40,094 nucleotides of DNA. Source: Acidobacteriota bacterium. GTDB lineage: Bacteria; Acidobacteriota; Terriglobia; Bryobacterales; Bryobacteraceae. Shown here piece by piece: positions 21,938 to 30,880 of the stretch (position 1 is its first letter; each line of letters opens with the position of its first letter). The notes below the pieces were generated by a model, which made no database searches, was not told the DNA's origin, and saw only the letters and a list, made by a program, of their open reading frames with translations. The DNA lies in the NCBI GenBank assembly GCA_018268935.1, contig JAFDVS010000095.1, positions 1-40,094 on the forward strand. The letters run 5' to 3'. The translations under genes and the position numbers were made by a program.

Positions 21938-23834
21938 GGTTCGTCTGCTCCCTCTGCGTTTGCTGCGGCCGGGCCATCTGATAACGGAACGGCACGCTTA
22001 GAACAATTTCCTCGATCAGCGTTCGGGCCTTGTAGTCATTATCTTTCACTTTTTGGGCGATGGCATCGACGGTGCAGGAATCCTTCAGCGTCAGCCCGCG
22101 GCCCAGGGCATAGCCAAGCATCTTCGCCGTCAGGTGGCGCACGAAGAGATCCTTGCGCTGCATAAGCGCGGCTTTCAATTCCGTGGGGCCCTGGAACTTC
22201 GTGCCATCGGGAAATTCGCCGGAATTGTCGATCGCCTTGCCGCCGTCTTCAGTTCGCCAGCGGCCGATGACATCGTAGTTTTCCAAAGCGAACCCAAGCG
22301 GGTCGATCTTTTCATGGCAACTGGCACAAACGGGGTTAGCTCGATGCTGCAGCAGGCGGTCTCGCAGTGTCTTCGGCGCGGCGCCCGCATGCGGCTCTTC
22401 GAGCGCGGGAACATTCGGCGGTGGCGGAGGCGGCGGAGTACCAAGAATCGTATCGAGCACCCACGCCCCGCGCAGCACCGGGCTGGTGCGATAGGGATGC
22501 GAACTGACGGCCAGCACCGCCGGCATGCCGAGCAAACCGCCGCGCGTCGAGCCTTCCGGCAACTCCACCCACTGCGGCTGCTTGGAAGCGTTGGCGCGCA
22601 CGGGGAGTTTCTCTCCGAAGTGTTTGGAGAGGTTGCTGGTGGCGATAGTGCCCTTCGATTCGATGAAGTTCAGCAGAGAAAGATTCTGCGTCAGCAATTC
22701 GCGGAAGAAGAGGATGGGCTGAAAGCGAATGTCGCCGCGCAGCTCTTCGTCGGTGGCATAGGCGGGAAACAGTTTCGCATCAGGGGCCTTGTCGCCGCGC
22801 AGGTCGCGTGTGCCGAGCCACTGCTCCGTGAAGCGCTGCGCGAAGACCAGCGAACGGTCGTTACGGAGCATGCGTTCCACCAGGTAGCGCAGAACGGCGG
22901 GTTCGTGCAGTTTGCCCGCGGCGGCAAGATCGGTGAGAAACTCGTCGGGCAGGCTGCCCCACAGGAAATAAGAGATGCGAGAAGCGAGCGCGTAGGATTC
23001 GAGCGGCTTCGCCCCTGTGCCTGATTGTGGAGGCACGCTGAGGAAGAGGAAGTTCGGCGAGACCAGTGCGCCGCGGAGTGCGAAGAGAATGGCGGGCTCA
23101 AAATCGTTGCCCTGTTTGCGGGCCAGTTGGTAAAGCGCGAGGTAGGGCGCGATTTCGGCTTCGGTCACCGGACGGCGGAAGGCACGCGGGAGAAACGATT
23201 CCACGATGCGCCGCGCCGCCTGATCGGCGGTGACGCCCTTGCCCGGATAGGCAACAAAAATCTTCTGCCGTGACTTGTATTCCTTGGCGGCGAAATCCAT
23301 GACGAACTTCGCGGCTTCCAGATATTTTTCCGAATGGAGCGGTGAGAGGAACAACGTTTCCGCCGCGTTATCGAAGCCTTCGCCACCCGCGCCATCCACG
23401 GGCAGCGTGGCGCCGAAATCCATATGGATATCGAGCATGTCGCGAATGGTGGCCGAATACTCATCGCGATTGAGCCGGCGAATGGGCGCAGGGCCGGGCA
23501 CGATGCCTTCCGCGCACGCCTCCTGACGGAGCGAGTGTTCCACCCAGCCGGCGAATTCGACACGCGCATCGACAGAGGGCGCGGGCGAACCCTTCGGCGG
23601 CATCTCGCCATTCCGTGTGCGCAGCGCGGCGCGATTCCATTTCACCGGCGCGGTGCGCAGTGTGCCGGGCGTAGCCACTACGTTGAGATCGAAGCCGCCA
23701 ACGGATGTCTTGTGGCAATTGTGGCAATAGGTTTTGAGGAATGCCTGCGCTTTGTCGAAGGTGAATTCTTCCGTTGGCGCAGCAAGAGCCGCGGCAGCAT
23801 ACAGCACGAGCGCGGTGGCAAGCCGGAGGAGCAT
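21930..23834 (-). CDS. Planctomycete-type cytochrome-like protein (DUF1587-1595-1592-1588-1585)
   Basis: A 634-residue exported protein from ATG 23834 (signal peptide MLLRLATALVLYAAAALA). Near the N-terminus YCHNCHK is a CxxCH haem-binding motif within a cytochrome c-like region (RNGEMPPKG). DUF1587 follows (RRLNRDEYSATIRDMLDI), then DUF1595 (FLPRAFRRPVTEAEIAPY), DUF1592 (LASRISYFLWGSLPDEFL), DUF1588 (RGGLLGMPAVLAVSSHPYRTS; a second CxxCH in CASCHEKIDPLGF) and DUF1585 (DNDYKARTLIEEIVLS). A run of seven Pro lies between DUF1588 blocks. It overlaps the DUF1552 gene by eight bases. Role unproven; the pair is thought to handle polymers or redox at the cell surface. Confidence 0.9.
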   Translation of the reverse strand: MLLRLATALVLYAAAALAAPTEEFTFDKAQAFLKTYCHNCHKTSVGGFDLNVVATPGTLRTAPVKWNRAALRTRNGEMPPKGSPAPSVDARVEFAGWVEHSLRQEACAEGIVPGPAPIRRLNRDEYSATIRDMLDIHMDFGATLPVDGAGGEGFDNAAETLFLSPLHSEKYLEAAKFVMDFAAKEYKSRQKIFVAYPGKGVTADQAARRIVESFLPRAFRRPVTEAEIAPYLALYQLARKQGNDFEPAILFALRGALVSPNFLFLSVPPQSGTGAKPLESYALASRISYFLWGSLPDEFLTDLAAAGKLHEPAVLRYLVERMLRNDRSLVFAQRFTEQWLGTRDLRGDKAPDAKLFPAYATDEELRGDIRFQPILFFRELLTQNLSLLNFIESKGTIATSNLSKHFGEKLPVRANASKQPQWVELPEGSTRGGLLGMPAVLAVSSHPYRTSPVLRGAWVLDTILGTPPPPPPPNVPALEEPHAGAAPKTLRDRLLQHRANPVCASCHEKIDPLGFALENYDVIGRWRTEDGGKAIDNSGEFPDGTKFQGPTELKAALMQRKDLFVRHLTAKMLGYALGRGLTLKDSCTVDAIAQKVKDNDYKARTLIEEIVLSVPFRYQMARPQQTQREQTNRD

Positions 23835-23896
23835 GGATAAGTCTAGTGTATGCGAAGTGTGGCTCACTCATCTGGGCCACAGCCGCAGGACTCCCT

Positions 23897-24205
23897 TCAC
23901 TTCGCCGCTTCGATCGAATCCACCTTGATAATGCCGGTCTTCTCGTAGAGTGTCCCGGACACCTTCACTTTTTTCCCGGCGAAGGCGGCAGGGCTCTGCT
24001 GATCGCTGAGTTTGTAGACCTGCTTGCCCACCAGCAGCGAATACTTGCTGTTGTGGCCCTTGACGCAAGCTTTGACACAATCGGGGTCGGGGCCCATGCC
24101 CATGCCTTCGTGACTGGTGGCGCACATGCTGTCGGTGACAACTCCGATGAACGTTTCGGCGGACAGGGCTCCGGCCAGCGCCAGGATCAGGAAACATTTC
24201 CGCAT
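23897..24205 (-). CDS. Small secreted protein, DUF5818-like
   Basis: A 102-residue protein; ATG 24205 follows AAAGGATAATTAATT. Signal peptide MRKCFLILALAGALSAE. The mature part has FIGVVTDSMCATSHEGMG, then CVKACVKGHNSKYSLLVGKQVYKLSD, and a beta-strand end KVKVSGTLYEKTGIIKVDSIE. Three Cys and several Met/His in the first half could bind a metal. Such proteins (GxVTDSMC...C...C) are abundant in Acidobacteria and resemble DUF5818; the function is unknown. It lies three bases from the next unknown gene, downstream of the Cus genes, so it may respond to copper (inference). Confidence 0.75.
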   Translation of the reverse strand: MRKCFLILALAGALSAETFIGVVTDSMCATSHEGMGMGPDPDCVKACVKGHNSKYSLLVGKQVYKLSDQQSPAAFAGKKVKVSGTLYEKTGIIKVDSIEAAK

Positions 24206-24207
24206 AA

Positions 24208-24969
24208 TTAATTATCCTTTCGGCTATAAAGATCGAGAACATTGGAGTGGCGGCCCGCTTCGAGGGCCTTCCACAGTTGCTGATAGCGGCCTTCTTCCAA
24301 CCGCTCTTTCAGTTGAAATCGAAAACTCTTGAATCCGCCGTGATGGTAGCGGGATCGCTCGTAAGTGGTCAGCACCAGCTCAAAGGGCGAAGTGCTGCTG
24401 ATGTTCTCCACGTCGCGAAACGGCCAGAAGCGCGAATCGGCCTGAGCTTCTGTGGAATAGCTGATCCAATCCTTGCCCACGCGAAGCACGCCTTGCGAGC
24501 CCTGAATGCCGCGATGATGTTTCACCGGTATCTCCCACAGTGGCGCGTCTTCGCGCTTTTGGGGAACGGCGCTCGCCATGCGCTCTTCCAGGCGCGGGCG
24601 CAGGAAGGAATCGAGCGCGGAGAAATCGCCCTGCTTCGGGCGGTCAAAGGAGTAGACTTTGTCGGCGCCGGCTTTCCACATTGAGCTGTCCTCATAGAGA
24701 CGCACTTCCACCGATTCCGGTGACAACGTGAGTTGCTGCACTTCGCGATAGGGCACGTTCAGCCGCAGCGGCTTCTTGCTCTTGCCGGATTCGCTGAAGG
24801 TCAGGCCCGCTTCGCCGAATTCGAGCGTGCCGAGGCGTGTTTTGCCGATCATGCGCCGCGCGGTGGAGACATGGCGCACGTCAAAGCGCAGCGTCTCGGC
24901 AGGCATCAGACCCGCGGCGGCGCCCAAAACAAGAGTCAAGCGAATTGTTTTTTTACTTCCGAATGCCAT
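24208..24969 (-). CDS. Secreted/unknown protein at the end of the Cus operon
   Basis: A 253-residue protein; ATG 24969, preceded by GAGG, lies inside the end of cusA (34-base overlap). The N-terminus MAFGSKKTIRLTLVLGAAAGLMPAET is a signal peptide. The rest alternates strands and charged turns (GTLEFGEAGLTFSESGK, LRLNVPYREVQQLTLSPESVEVRLYED; then WISYSTEAQADSRFWPFRDVENIS), with two PH-like halves that look internally similar. I do not recognise a family. Its overlap with cusA suggests coexpression with the efflux system. Confidence 0.72.
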   Translation of the reverse strand: MAFGSKKTIRLTLVLGAAAGLMPAETLRFDVRHVSTARRMIGKTRLGTLEFGEAGLTFSESGKSKKPLRLNVPYREVQQLTLSPESVEVRLYEDSSMWKAGADKVYSFDRPKQGDFSALDSFLRPRLEERMASAVPQKREDAPLWEIPVKHHRGIQGSQGVLRVGKDWISYSTEAQADSRFWPFRDVENISSTSPFELVLTTYERSRYHHGGFKSFRFQLKERLEEGRYQQLWKALEAGRHSNVLDLYSRKDN

Positions 24970-27900
24970 TTCCAGACCTCATAGATTGCGGGGTAGACCA
25001 CCAGTTCCAACAGAAACGATGTGAGAATGCCGCCCACCATCGGAGCAGCGATACGCTTCATGACGTCGGCTCCGGCGCCGGTGGACCACATGATCGGCGC
25101 CAGGCCGATGAACATCGTCGCCACGGTCATGAATTTCGGCCGGATGCGCTTCACCGCGCCATGAAGAATCGCTTCCTGCAATTCCTTCAAGGACCGCATC
25201 CGGCCTTCCTTTTTTGCCTCGTCGTAAGCGAGTTCCAGGTACAGCAGCATGAACACGCCGGTGCCCGCGTCCACACCCAATAGCGCGATGAGCCCCACCC
25301 ACACGCCGATGCTCATGTTGTAGCCGAGCGCATAGAGCAGCCAGATGGCGCCAACCGCAGAGAACGGGACAGCGAGTAAGATAATCGATGTCTTCGCCAG
25401 GCTGCGCGTGTTCAGATACAGCAAAACAATGATGAGAAAGAGCGTTACGGGAAGTACGATGGACAGCTTTTCTTTCACTCGTTCCATAGCCTCGTATTGC
25501 CCGCTCCAAACCAACGAATACCCAGGAGGCAAGGCGATTTTTTCGCGCAGTACCTGCTTTGCTTCTTGCACGTAGCTGCCCACATCGCGCCCGTCCACAT
25601 CCACGTAGACGTAACCATTCAACATTCCGTTCTCATTGCGCAGCATGGCCGGACCGCTCGCCATGCGGACTTCGGCGAGTTGCGATACGGGGATCTGCTG
25701 CTTGCCGTCCATCACCGGCACCAGCACGCGGCCGATGGAATCCATCTGCGAACGGTAATCCTGGTAGTAGCGAACGTTGACCGGGTAACGCTCGCGGCCT
25801 TCCACGGTGGTGGTGACCGTGTCGCCGCCGATGGCGCTCATCACTACCATCTGCGCGTCGTCGATGGACAGCCCGTAGCGCGCCAGCTTGTCGCGATTCC
25901 AATTGAGATCGAGGAAATAGCCGCCGCCCGTGCGTTCGGCGAAGATGCTGCGAGTGCCACGCACGGGCTTCAATGCTGCTTCAATCTGTGTGCCCAGTTG
26001 CTCGATCTTCTTCAAGTCCGCGCCGTACACCTTGATGCCAACCGGTGTGCGGATGCCGGTAGTGAGCATGTCGATGCGGTTCTTGATGGGCATGGTCCAG
26101 GCGTTGCTGACACCGGGCATGGTGAGCGCCGCGTTCATCTCGTTCACCAGCGTCTCAGTGGAAATATGATCGGGCGTGATGCGCCGCAGCGCAGGATGGA
26201 GCCACTCCGGCGCTTGCCCGGTCCACCATGTGTCCACCTTGCGCCACTGCTCGTGCGGCTTGAGCAGGATGACGGTTTCCATCATGGAGAGTGGCGCGGG
26301 ATCGGTGGGCGTTTCCGCGCGGCCCGCTTTGCCCATCACCAATTCCACTTCAGGGAAGCGCCGCAGAATGCGATCCTGCACCTGCATCAGGCGCTTCGCT
26401 TCGGTGAGCGAAATGCCCGGCAACGTGGAGGGCATGTACAGCAGCGAGCCCTCGTCGAGCGGCGGCATGAACTCGGAGCCGAGCTTCTTATACACCGGCA
26501 CGGTGAACGCAACCGCGGCGATCGCGGCGGCAATCACGCCCCACTTCCAGCGCAGCGAGAAGCGGCACACGGGGTCGTAGAGGCGAATGAGAATGCGGCT
26601 GATGGGATGTGTTTCCTCGGAATGAATCGTGCCGATGAGCACAGCGTTGGCGATGGACGCAATCCAGCGCGGGCGGAAGGTGAAGCGGTCACGGCGCGTG
26701 AAGAGGATCCGCAAAGCCGGGTCGAGCGTGATGGCGAGCACCGCGGCCACGATCATCGACAGATTCTTCGTATACGCCAGCGGCTTGAACAAGCGGCCTT
26801 CCTGCGCTTCGAGCGCCAGCACGGGAAGGAACGCCACGGCAATCACCAGCAGTGTGAAGAAACTCGGGCCGCCTACTTCCTTCACGGCGTCCACCACCAC
26901 ACGGTGATAGTCACCGACGCAGCCGCCGCGCTCCCATTCTTCCAGTTTCTTGTGCGTCTGCTCCACCACCACGATGGCCGCATCCACCATGGCGCCAATG
27001 GCGATGGCGATTCCACCCAGCGACATGATGTTCGATGTCAGCCCCATCATCTGCATCGGAATGAATGCGAGGACGACGGCGATGGGAATGGTCACCACGG
27101 GAATGGCCGCGCTGGGAATATGCCACAGGAAGATGAAAATCACGGCCGATACAACGACCAACTCTTCGAGCAGCGTGTGTTTCAGATTGTCGATGGAGCG
27201 CAAGATGAGGTCGGAGCGATCGTAAGTGGTGACGATCTTCACGCCCTTGGGCAGACCCGGTTCGATCTCCTTCAGCTTCGCCTTGACGCGGTCAATCACC
27301 TGCAGCGCGTTCTCTCCCTGGCGCATGACGACGATGCCGGACACCGCTTCGCCTTCGCCGTTGAGATCGCTGATACCGCGCCGCAGGTCGGGGCCCAAGG
27401 TCACCGTGCCGATGTCGCGGACGCGCACGGGCACTCCACCGGGTCCGGTGGCGAGAACGATGTTCGCCAAATCATCGGGGGACTTGGCATAGCCGCGCCC
27501 GCGCACCATATATTCGGCGCCCGAGAATTCAATCAGCCGCCCGCCCGCGTCGTTGTTGCCCGCGCGCACCGCTTCCACCACTTTGTTGATGGCGATGTTG
27601 TAGGTCTGCATGCGGCGAGGATCCACCTGCACCTGGTACTGGCGAACGAAGCCGCCGATCGGCGCCACCTCAGCCACACCCGGCACGGCTTTCAGGTAAT
27701 AGCGCAGGTACCAATCCTGGTAGGAGCGCAGGTCGGCGAGGGAATGCGAATGCGTGGGATCCACCAGCGCATATTGAAAGACCCAGCCGAGCCCTGTGGC
27801 GTCGGGCCCGAGTTCTGTTTTCACTCCCTGCGGCAGGCGGGGCAGCACCGCGGAGAGATACTCCAGCGTGCGAGACCGCGCCCAATAGATATCCGCGCCT

Positions 27901-28193
27901 TCTTCAAAAATTACGTAGACGAAAGAGAACCCGAAGTCCGAAAATCCGCGTACGTCTTTGACCTTCGGCGCGCCCAGCATGGCGCTCACGATCGGGTACG
28001 TCACCTGGTCCTCCACGATGTCGGGGCTCCGGTCCCAGCGCGAATAGATGATGACTTGGGTATCGCTGAGATCGGGGATGGCATCGAGCGGGACATGGCG
28101 CATGGCCCACACACCGCCGAAGACGCCGGCGGCGATGAGCAGGATGACGAGCAGCGGATTGCGGGCCGAAAACTCGATGATGCGGTTAATCAT
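24936..28193 (-). CDS. cusA: Heavy-metal efflux RND transporter, CusA type (Cu/Ag)
   Basis: A 1085-residue inner-membrane proton-driven pump. ATG 28193 (MINRIIEFSARNPLLVI) is the start; an extension to 28274 overlaps cusB and is not protein-like. The TM4 motif AIGAMVDAAIVVVEQTHKKLEEWE with the proton-relay Asp is of the monovalent-cation class, rather than the CzcA class. The three substrate Met of CusA are conserved in context: LLYMPSTLPGIS, DPAPLSMMETVI and KNRIDMLTTGI. SVVLPVTLFLIIVLLYLNTR-type helices of the second half are intact. It expels Cu(I)/Ag(I) from the periplasm or cytoplasm through the CusBC complex. It overlaps cusB by eight bases. Confidence 0.95.
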   Translation of the reverse strand: MINRIIEFSARNPLLVILLIAAGVFGGVWAMRHVPLDAIPDLSDTQVIIYSRWDRSPDIVEDQVTYPIVSAMLGAPKVKDVRGFSDFGFSFVYVIFEEGADIYWARSRTLEYLSAVLPRLPQGVKTELGPDATGLGWVFQYALVDPTHSHSLADLRSYQDWYLRYYLKAVPGVAEVAPIGGFVRQYQVQVDPRRMQTYNIAINKVVEAVRAGNNDAGGRLIEFSGAEYMVRGRGYAKSPDDLANIVLATGPGGVPVRVRDIGTVTLGPDLRRGISDLNGEGEAVSGIVVMRQGENALQVIDRVKAKLKEIEPGLPKGVKIVTTYDRSDLILRSIDNLKHTLLEELVVVSAVIFIFLWHIPSAAIPVVTIPIAVVLAFIPMQMMGLTSNIMSLGGIAIAIGAMVDAAIVVVEQTHKKLEEWERGGCVGDYHRVVVDAVKEVGGPSFFTLLVIAVAFLPVLALEAQEGRLFKPLAYTKNLSMIVAAVLAITLDPALRILFTRRDRFTFRPRWIASIANAVLIGTIHSEETHPISRILIRLYDPVCRFSLRWKWGVIAAAIAAVAFTVPVYKKLGSEFMPPLDEGSLLYMPSTLPGISLTEAKRLMQVQDRILRRFPEVELVMGKAGRAETPTDPAPLSMMETVILLKPHEQWRKVDTWWTGQAPEWLHPALRRITPDHISTETLVNEMNAALTMPGVSNAWTMPIKNRIDMLTTGIRTPVGIKVYGADLKKIEQLGTQIEAALKPVRGTRSIFAERTGGGYFLDLNWNRDKLARYGLSIDDAQMVVMSAIGGDTVTTTVEGRERYPVNVRYYQDYRSQMDSIGRVLVPVMDGKQQIPVSQLAEVRMASGPAMLRNENGMLNGYVYVDVDGRDVGSYVQEAKQVLREKIALPPGYSLVWSGQYEAMERVKEKLSIVLPVTLFLIIVLLYLNTRSLAKTSIILLAVPFSAVGAIWLLYALGYNMSIGVWVGLIALLGVDAGTGVFMLLYLELAYDEAKKEGRMRSLKELQEAILHGAVKRIRPKFMTVATMFIGLAPIMWSTGAGADVMKRIAAPMVGGILTSFLLELVVYPAIYEVWKWHSEVKKQFA

Positions 28194-29574
28194 GCTGGTG
28201 GCCCCCGCCGGCCGCGGACTGCAATTGGCTTTCGGAATCGAGCAGGAAATTGCCGCTGACGACAATGCGTTCACCGGCCTTCAGCCCGGAGAGAATCTCG
28301 ACGCGACCTTCGTAGCGCTGCCCGATGGTGACGCGGCGCGGTTCAAAGAACCCGTTGCCCTTGTCGAGGAACACCGTCTGCTTCGTGCCGGTGTCGAGCA
28401 CCGCATCGACTGGCACCATCAGGCGCGGCCCGCCGCCGATGGAGAAATCCACGTCCACAAACATTTCCGGCTTCAAATGTACTTGCGGATTATCGGCTTC
28501 CAGGCGTACCTGGATGGTGCGTGTCTCGGCCTGCACCTGTGGCTGAATGTAGGTGACGCGCGCGTGCAGTGTACGGCCGGGCATCGAAGCCAGGGTTAGC
28601 TGCGCGTGCGATCCGATGCGCACCAGCGGCAGATCGTTTTCAAAGACATTGGCGATGATCCACACCTTCGATAGATCCACCACGGTATAGAGTTCGGTGT
28701 CCGGTTTCACCTGCTGATTGGGGAAGGCATTGCGCGTCATGACGTAGCCGGAGGCCGGGGAATAGACCGTGAGATTACGCACCGGCTTCTGCGTGCGGGC
28801 GATTTCGTCAATCTGCTGCGGGGTGAGATTCCACAGTTCCAGGCGGCGGCGCGACGCTTCGATGAGGCTGCTCATCTGGCCATGTGTGCTTTCGAGCGGG
28901 CTGTGGCGCAGCGTGTCCTGCGCCTTCAACGCGAGCAGGTACTCCTGTTGCGTGGCCAGCAAATCAGGGCTGTAGATGGTGAGCAGCGGCTGCCCCTGCT
29001 TCACTTCCTTGCCGATGAAGTCGACGAATACCTTGTCGATCCAGCCTTCGGTGCGCGTATGGACGCGGGCCATGCGAGTCTCGTCGGCCATCACCCGGCC
29101 GGCCGCGCGCACGGTTTGTGCACTCTGCCCCATCTCCACCAGTTCGGTGCGAATGCCAATGAGTTGCTGTTTTTCGGTGGACACCTGAATCGCACCGTCG
29201 GGCATCGCGGCGGCATCGCCTTCGTAGACGGGCTCCAGTTCGTTGCCGGTCTCGGGGTTCAAGCCGGGTTTGTCGGAGCGGTAGCCGTGCGACTGCGGAT
29301 CGCGGTAGTAGGCCACCTTGCGATCCGGTGCAGCGGCGGCGGGCGCGTGACCCTGGTGCTCATCGGCGTACTTGGGAACAAGCTGCATGCCGCAATCGGG
29401 GGCGATGCCCGCTTTATCCGATTTGTAAGCCGGATGCATGGGGTCATACCAATAGAGGATCTTCTTCTCTCCAGGCTTATCCACAGCCGGGGCCGCGCCA
29501 CCCGAGCGCCCACGCAGGAAATAGCCAGCGCCGAATGCAGCGGCGATCAACACAAATACCAGGGCATTCTTCAC
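28186..29574 (-). CDS. cusB: Efflux periplasmic adaptor CusB with two heavy-metal-binding domains
   Basis: A 462-residue membrane-fusion protein; GTG 29574 follows AAGGAGG and overlaps the upstream stop. TM/signal anchor is 4-20. Residues 41-69 are a heavy-metal-binding domain with DPMHPAYKSDKAGIAPDCGM. Residues 89-117 are a second copy in which the Cys-Gly-Met is replaced by Thr-Gly-Asn, so probably no longer a metal site. The adaptor core follows: GIRTELVEMGQSAQTVRAAG, HTRTEGWIDKVFVDFIGKEV (lipoyl/barrel), a helical hairpin (TQQEYLLALKAQD), then SPASGYVMTRNAFPNQQV and WIIANVFENDLPLVRIG. The C-terminus ends with a GGGHQHD tail that may bind metal. It links CusA to the outer-membrane channel. 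Confidence 0.95.
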   Translation of the reverse strand: MKNALVFVLIAAAFGAGYFLRGRSGGAAPAVDKPGEKKILYWYDPMHPAYKSDKAGIAPDCGMQLVPKYADEHQGHAPAAAAPDRKVAYYRDPQSHGYRSDKPGLNPETGNELEPVYEGDAAAMPDGAIQVSTEKQQLIGIRTELVEMGQSAQTVRAAGRVMADETRMARVHTRTEGWIDKVFVDFIGKEVKQGQPLLTIYSPDLLATQQEYLLALKAQDTLRHSPLESTHGQMSSLIEASRRRLELWNLTPQQIDEIARTQKPVRNLTVYSPASGYVMTRNAFPNQQVKPDTELYTVVDLSKVWIIANVFENDLPLVRIGSHAQLTLASMPGRTLHARVTYIQPQVQAETRTIQVRLEADNPQVHLKPEMFVDVDFSIGGGPRLMVPVDAVLDTGTKQTVFLDKGNGFFEPRRVTIGQRYEGRVEILSGLKAGERIVVSGNFLLDSESQLQSAAGGGHQHD

Positions 29575-30824
29575 GGCCGCCCTCCTTCCACCAGAGAGAG
29601 CCCGGTCAATTCCTCCAGCCGCGCGATGGCCATGTGGGCATTCATCATTTCATCGTGATAATTCTCCTGATATTCGAGAATGGTCTGGAAATTACTGAGC
29701 ACAGTGAGCAAGTCGACAGCGCCGGTTTCGTAACTGGAAAGTGATGATTCGAGGGCGAGGCTCGCCTGCGGCACCACGGCGAACTCGTAGGCGCGCATCA
29801 ACCGGATGGACGTCTGCGCCAGCAGGAATTCATCCTTGATGCGAAAGGCAAGGCTTTGCGCGGTGGCTTCCAGCATGCGCCGGGCGGCGGCGAGCCGGGA
29901 GACTTGCTCGGTCTCCGCCGAACGCTGTTTGCGGAAGAACGAAGTCGGCAACTTGATATCGAGCCGCACCTGGTACATGTCGGCCATGCGCCCCATGTTG
30001 AAGTAGCCGGCCGAGACGGCGTAGTCCGGATAGTAATCCTTCCGCGCCAGGTTGAGTGCAATCTGGTTGCGTTCAATCATACGGCGGTCGCGATCGAGCG
30101 CGGGCGCTTTGCCGTTGGCCGCGGCCAGCAGTTGTTCCAGCGATACGGCCAGCGGTTGCGGCACCGGCATGACCGGCTCGCCCAATTTCTCCGTGGGGGC
30201 GCGATTGGCCAGCGACAGCAGCTCCGCTTCCTTGGTGTGCTGTTCGCGCTCCACCTGGATGGAGCGCACTTCCATCAGCGACAACTGCGTCTGGATCTTG
30301 AACACGTCCTGCTGCGACGCTTTGCCCACGCTGTAGCGGATCTCCGTCACCTTGCGCATTTTGTCGAGCAGGGCCTTGTTTCGTTCCAGTACGTCGCGCA
30401 GTTGGTAGGAATGCGCGAGCTGATAGTAGGCCTGCTTGAGTTGCGAGACGACGCGCCATTGGACGGACTGGTACTGGTCCGATTCGGCTTGCGCTTCCTT
30501 GCGCGCGATGTCGCCGCGCAGGCGCCGTTTGCCGAAGAATGGAAACTCCTGCGTCACCATGAAGCCGGCGTTGGCAATGGGCTCACGGCCGAGCCCCGCT
30601 CCGGGCCACGGGCGCCCGCTGCTTGCGTAGCCAACCGACACCATGGTGTCGGGCAGAGCGCTTTCCTGATCGGGACGCTGCCGCGCCGCTTCCAGATTCT
30701 TCTGTGCGGCCAGCACCTCCGGGTTGCGATCCAGCGCCTCGGCAATGAGTTGCTGCAAGCTGAGCGTTTCCGCAGGCAGCAAGCAGACGCACGCCAAGGC
30801 ACAAGCGAGGAGTCGCGTAGACAT
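29571..30824 (-). CDS. TolC/CusC-family outer-membrane efflux protein
   Basis: A 417-residue outer-membrane factor with signal peptide MSTRLLACALACVCLLPAE. Two repeats of the OEP domain are visible, with coiled-coil helices (ALDRNPEVLAAQKNLEAARQ, RVVSQLKQAYYQLAHSYQLR; then NLARKDYYPDYAVSAGYFN and LASLESSLSSYETGAVDLL-like SLALESSLSSYETGAVDLL). It is the exit duct for the CusBA pump. ATG 30824 sits four bases after an AAGGGGG ribosome-binding site that is within one arm of a possible hairpin (30830-30877). It overlaps cusB in GTGA. The lack of a lipobox is usual for non-CusC members. Confidence 0.93.
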   Translation of the reverse strand: MSTRLLACALACVCLLPAETLSLQQLIAEALDRNPEVLAAQKNLEAARQRPDQESALPDTMVSVGYASSGRPWPGAGLGREPIANAGFMVTQEFPFFGKRRLRGDIARKEAQAESDQYQSVQWRVVSQLKQAYYQLAHSYQLRDVLERNKALLDKMRKVTEIRYSVGKASQQDVFKIQTQLSLMEVRSIQVEREQHTKEAELLSLANRAPTEKLGEPVMPVPQPLAVSLEQLLAAANGKAPALDRDRRMIERNQIALNLARKDYYPDYAVSAGYFNMGRMADMYQVRLDIKLPTSFFRKQRSAETEQVSRLAAARRMLEATAQSLAFRIKDEFLLAQTSIRLMRAYEFAVVPQASLALESSLSSYETGAVDLLTVLSNFQTILEYQENYHDEMMNAHMAIARLEELTGLSLVEGGRP

Positions 30825-30828
30825 GGTT

Positions 30829-30877
30829 CCCCCTTCGTGGGTTGCAGAAATATGGGTGAGGAATGGCTACGAAGGGG
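30829..30877 (-). promoter_or_regulatory. Inverted repeat sequestering the TolC/CusC ribosome-binding site
   Basis: On the minus strand CCCCTTCGT (30877-30869) and ACGAAGGGG (30838-30830) are perfectly complementary over 9 bases with a 30-base loop. The second arm contains the AAGGGGG ribosome-binding site of the outer-membrane gene. Pairing would block its translation, or the stem could be a pause/attenuation signal after the Cys-rich leader gene. Confidence 0.5.
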
Positions 30878-30880
30878 AAA

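Noticed and set aside
25497..28259. 920-codon open frame on the plus strand
   Set aside because: It is antisense to cusA along its whole length, His/Arg-rich with no domain pattern, and comes from the high third-position GC of the real gene.
28194..28274. Upstream extension of cusA
   Set aside because: It lies inside cusB, and the family N-terminus starts exactly at ATG 28193.
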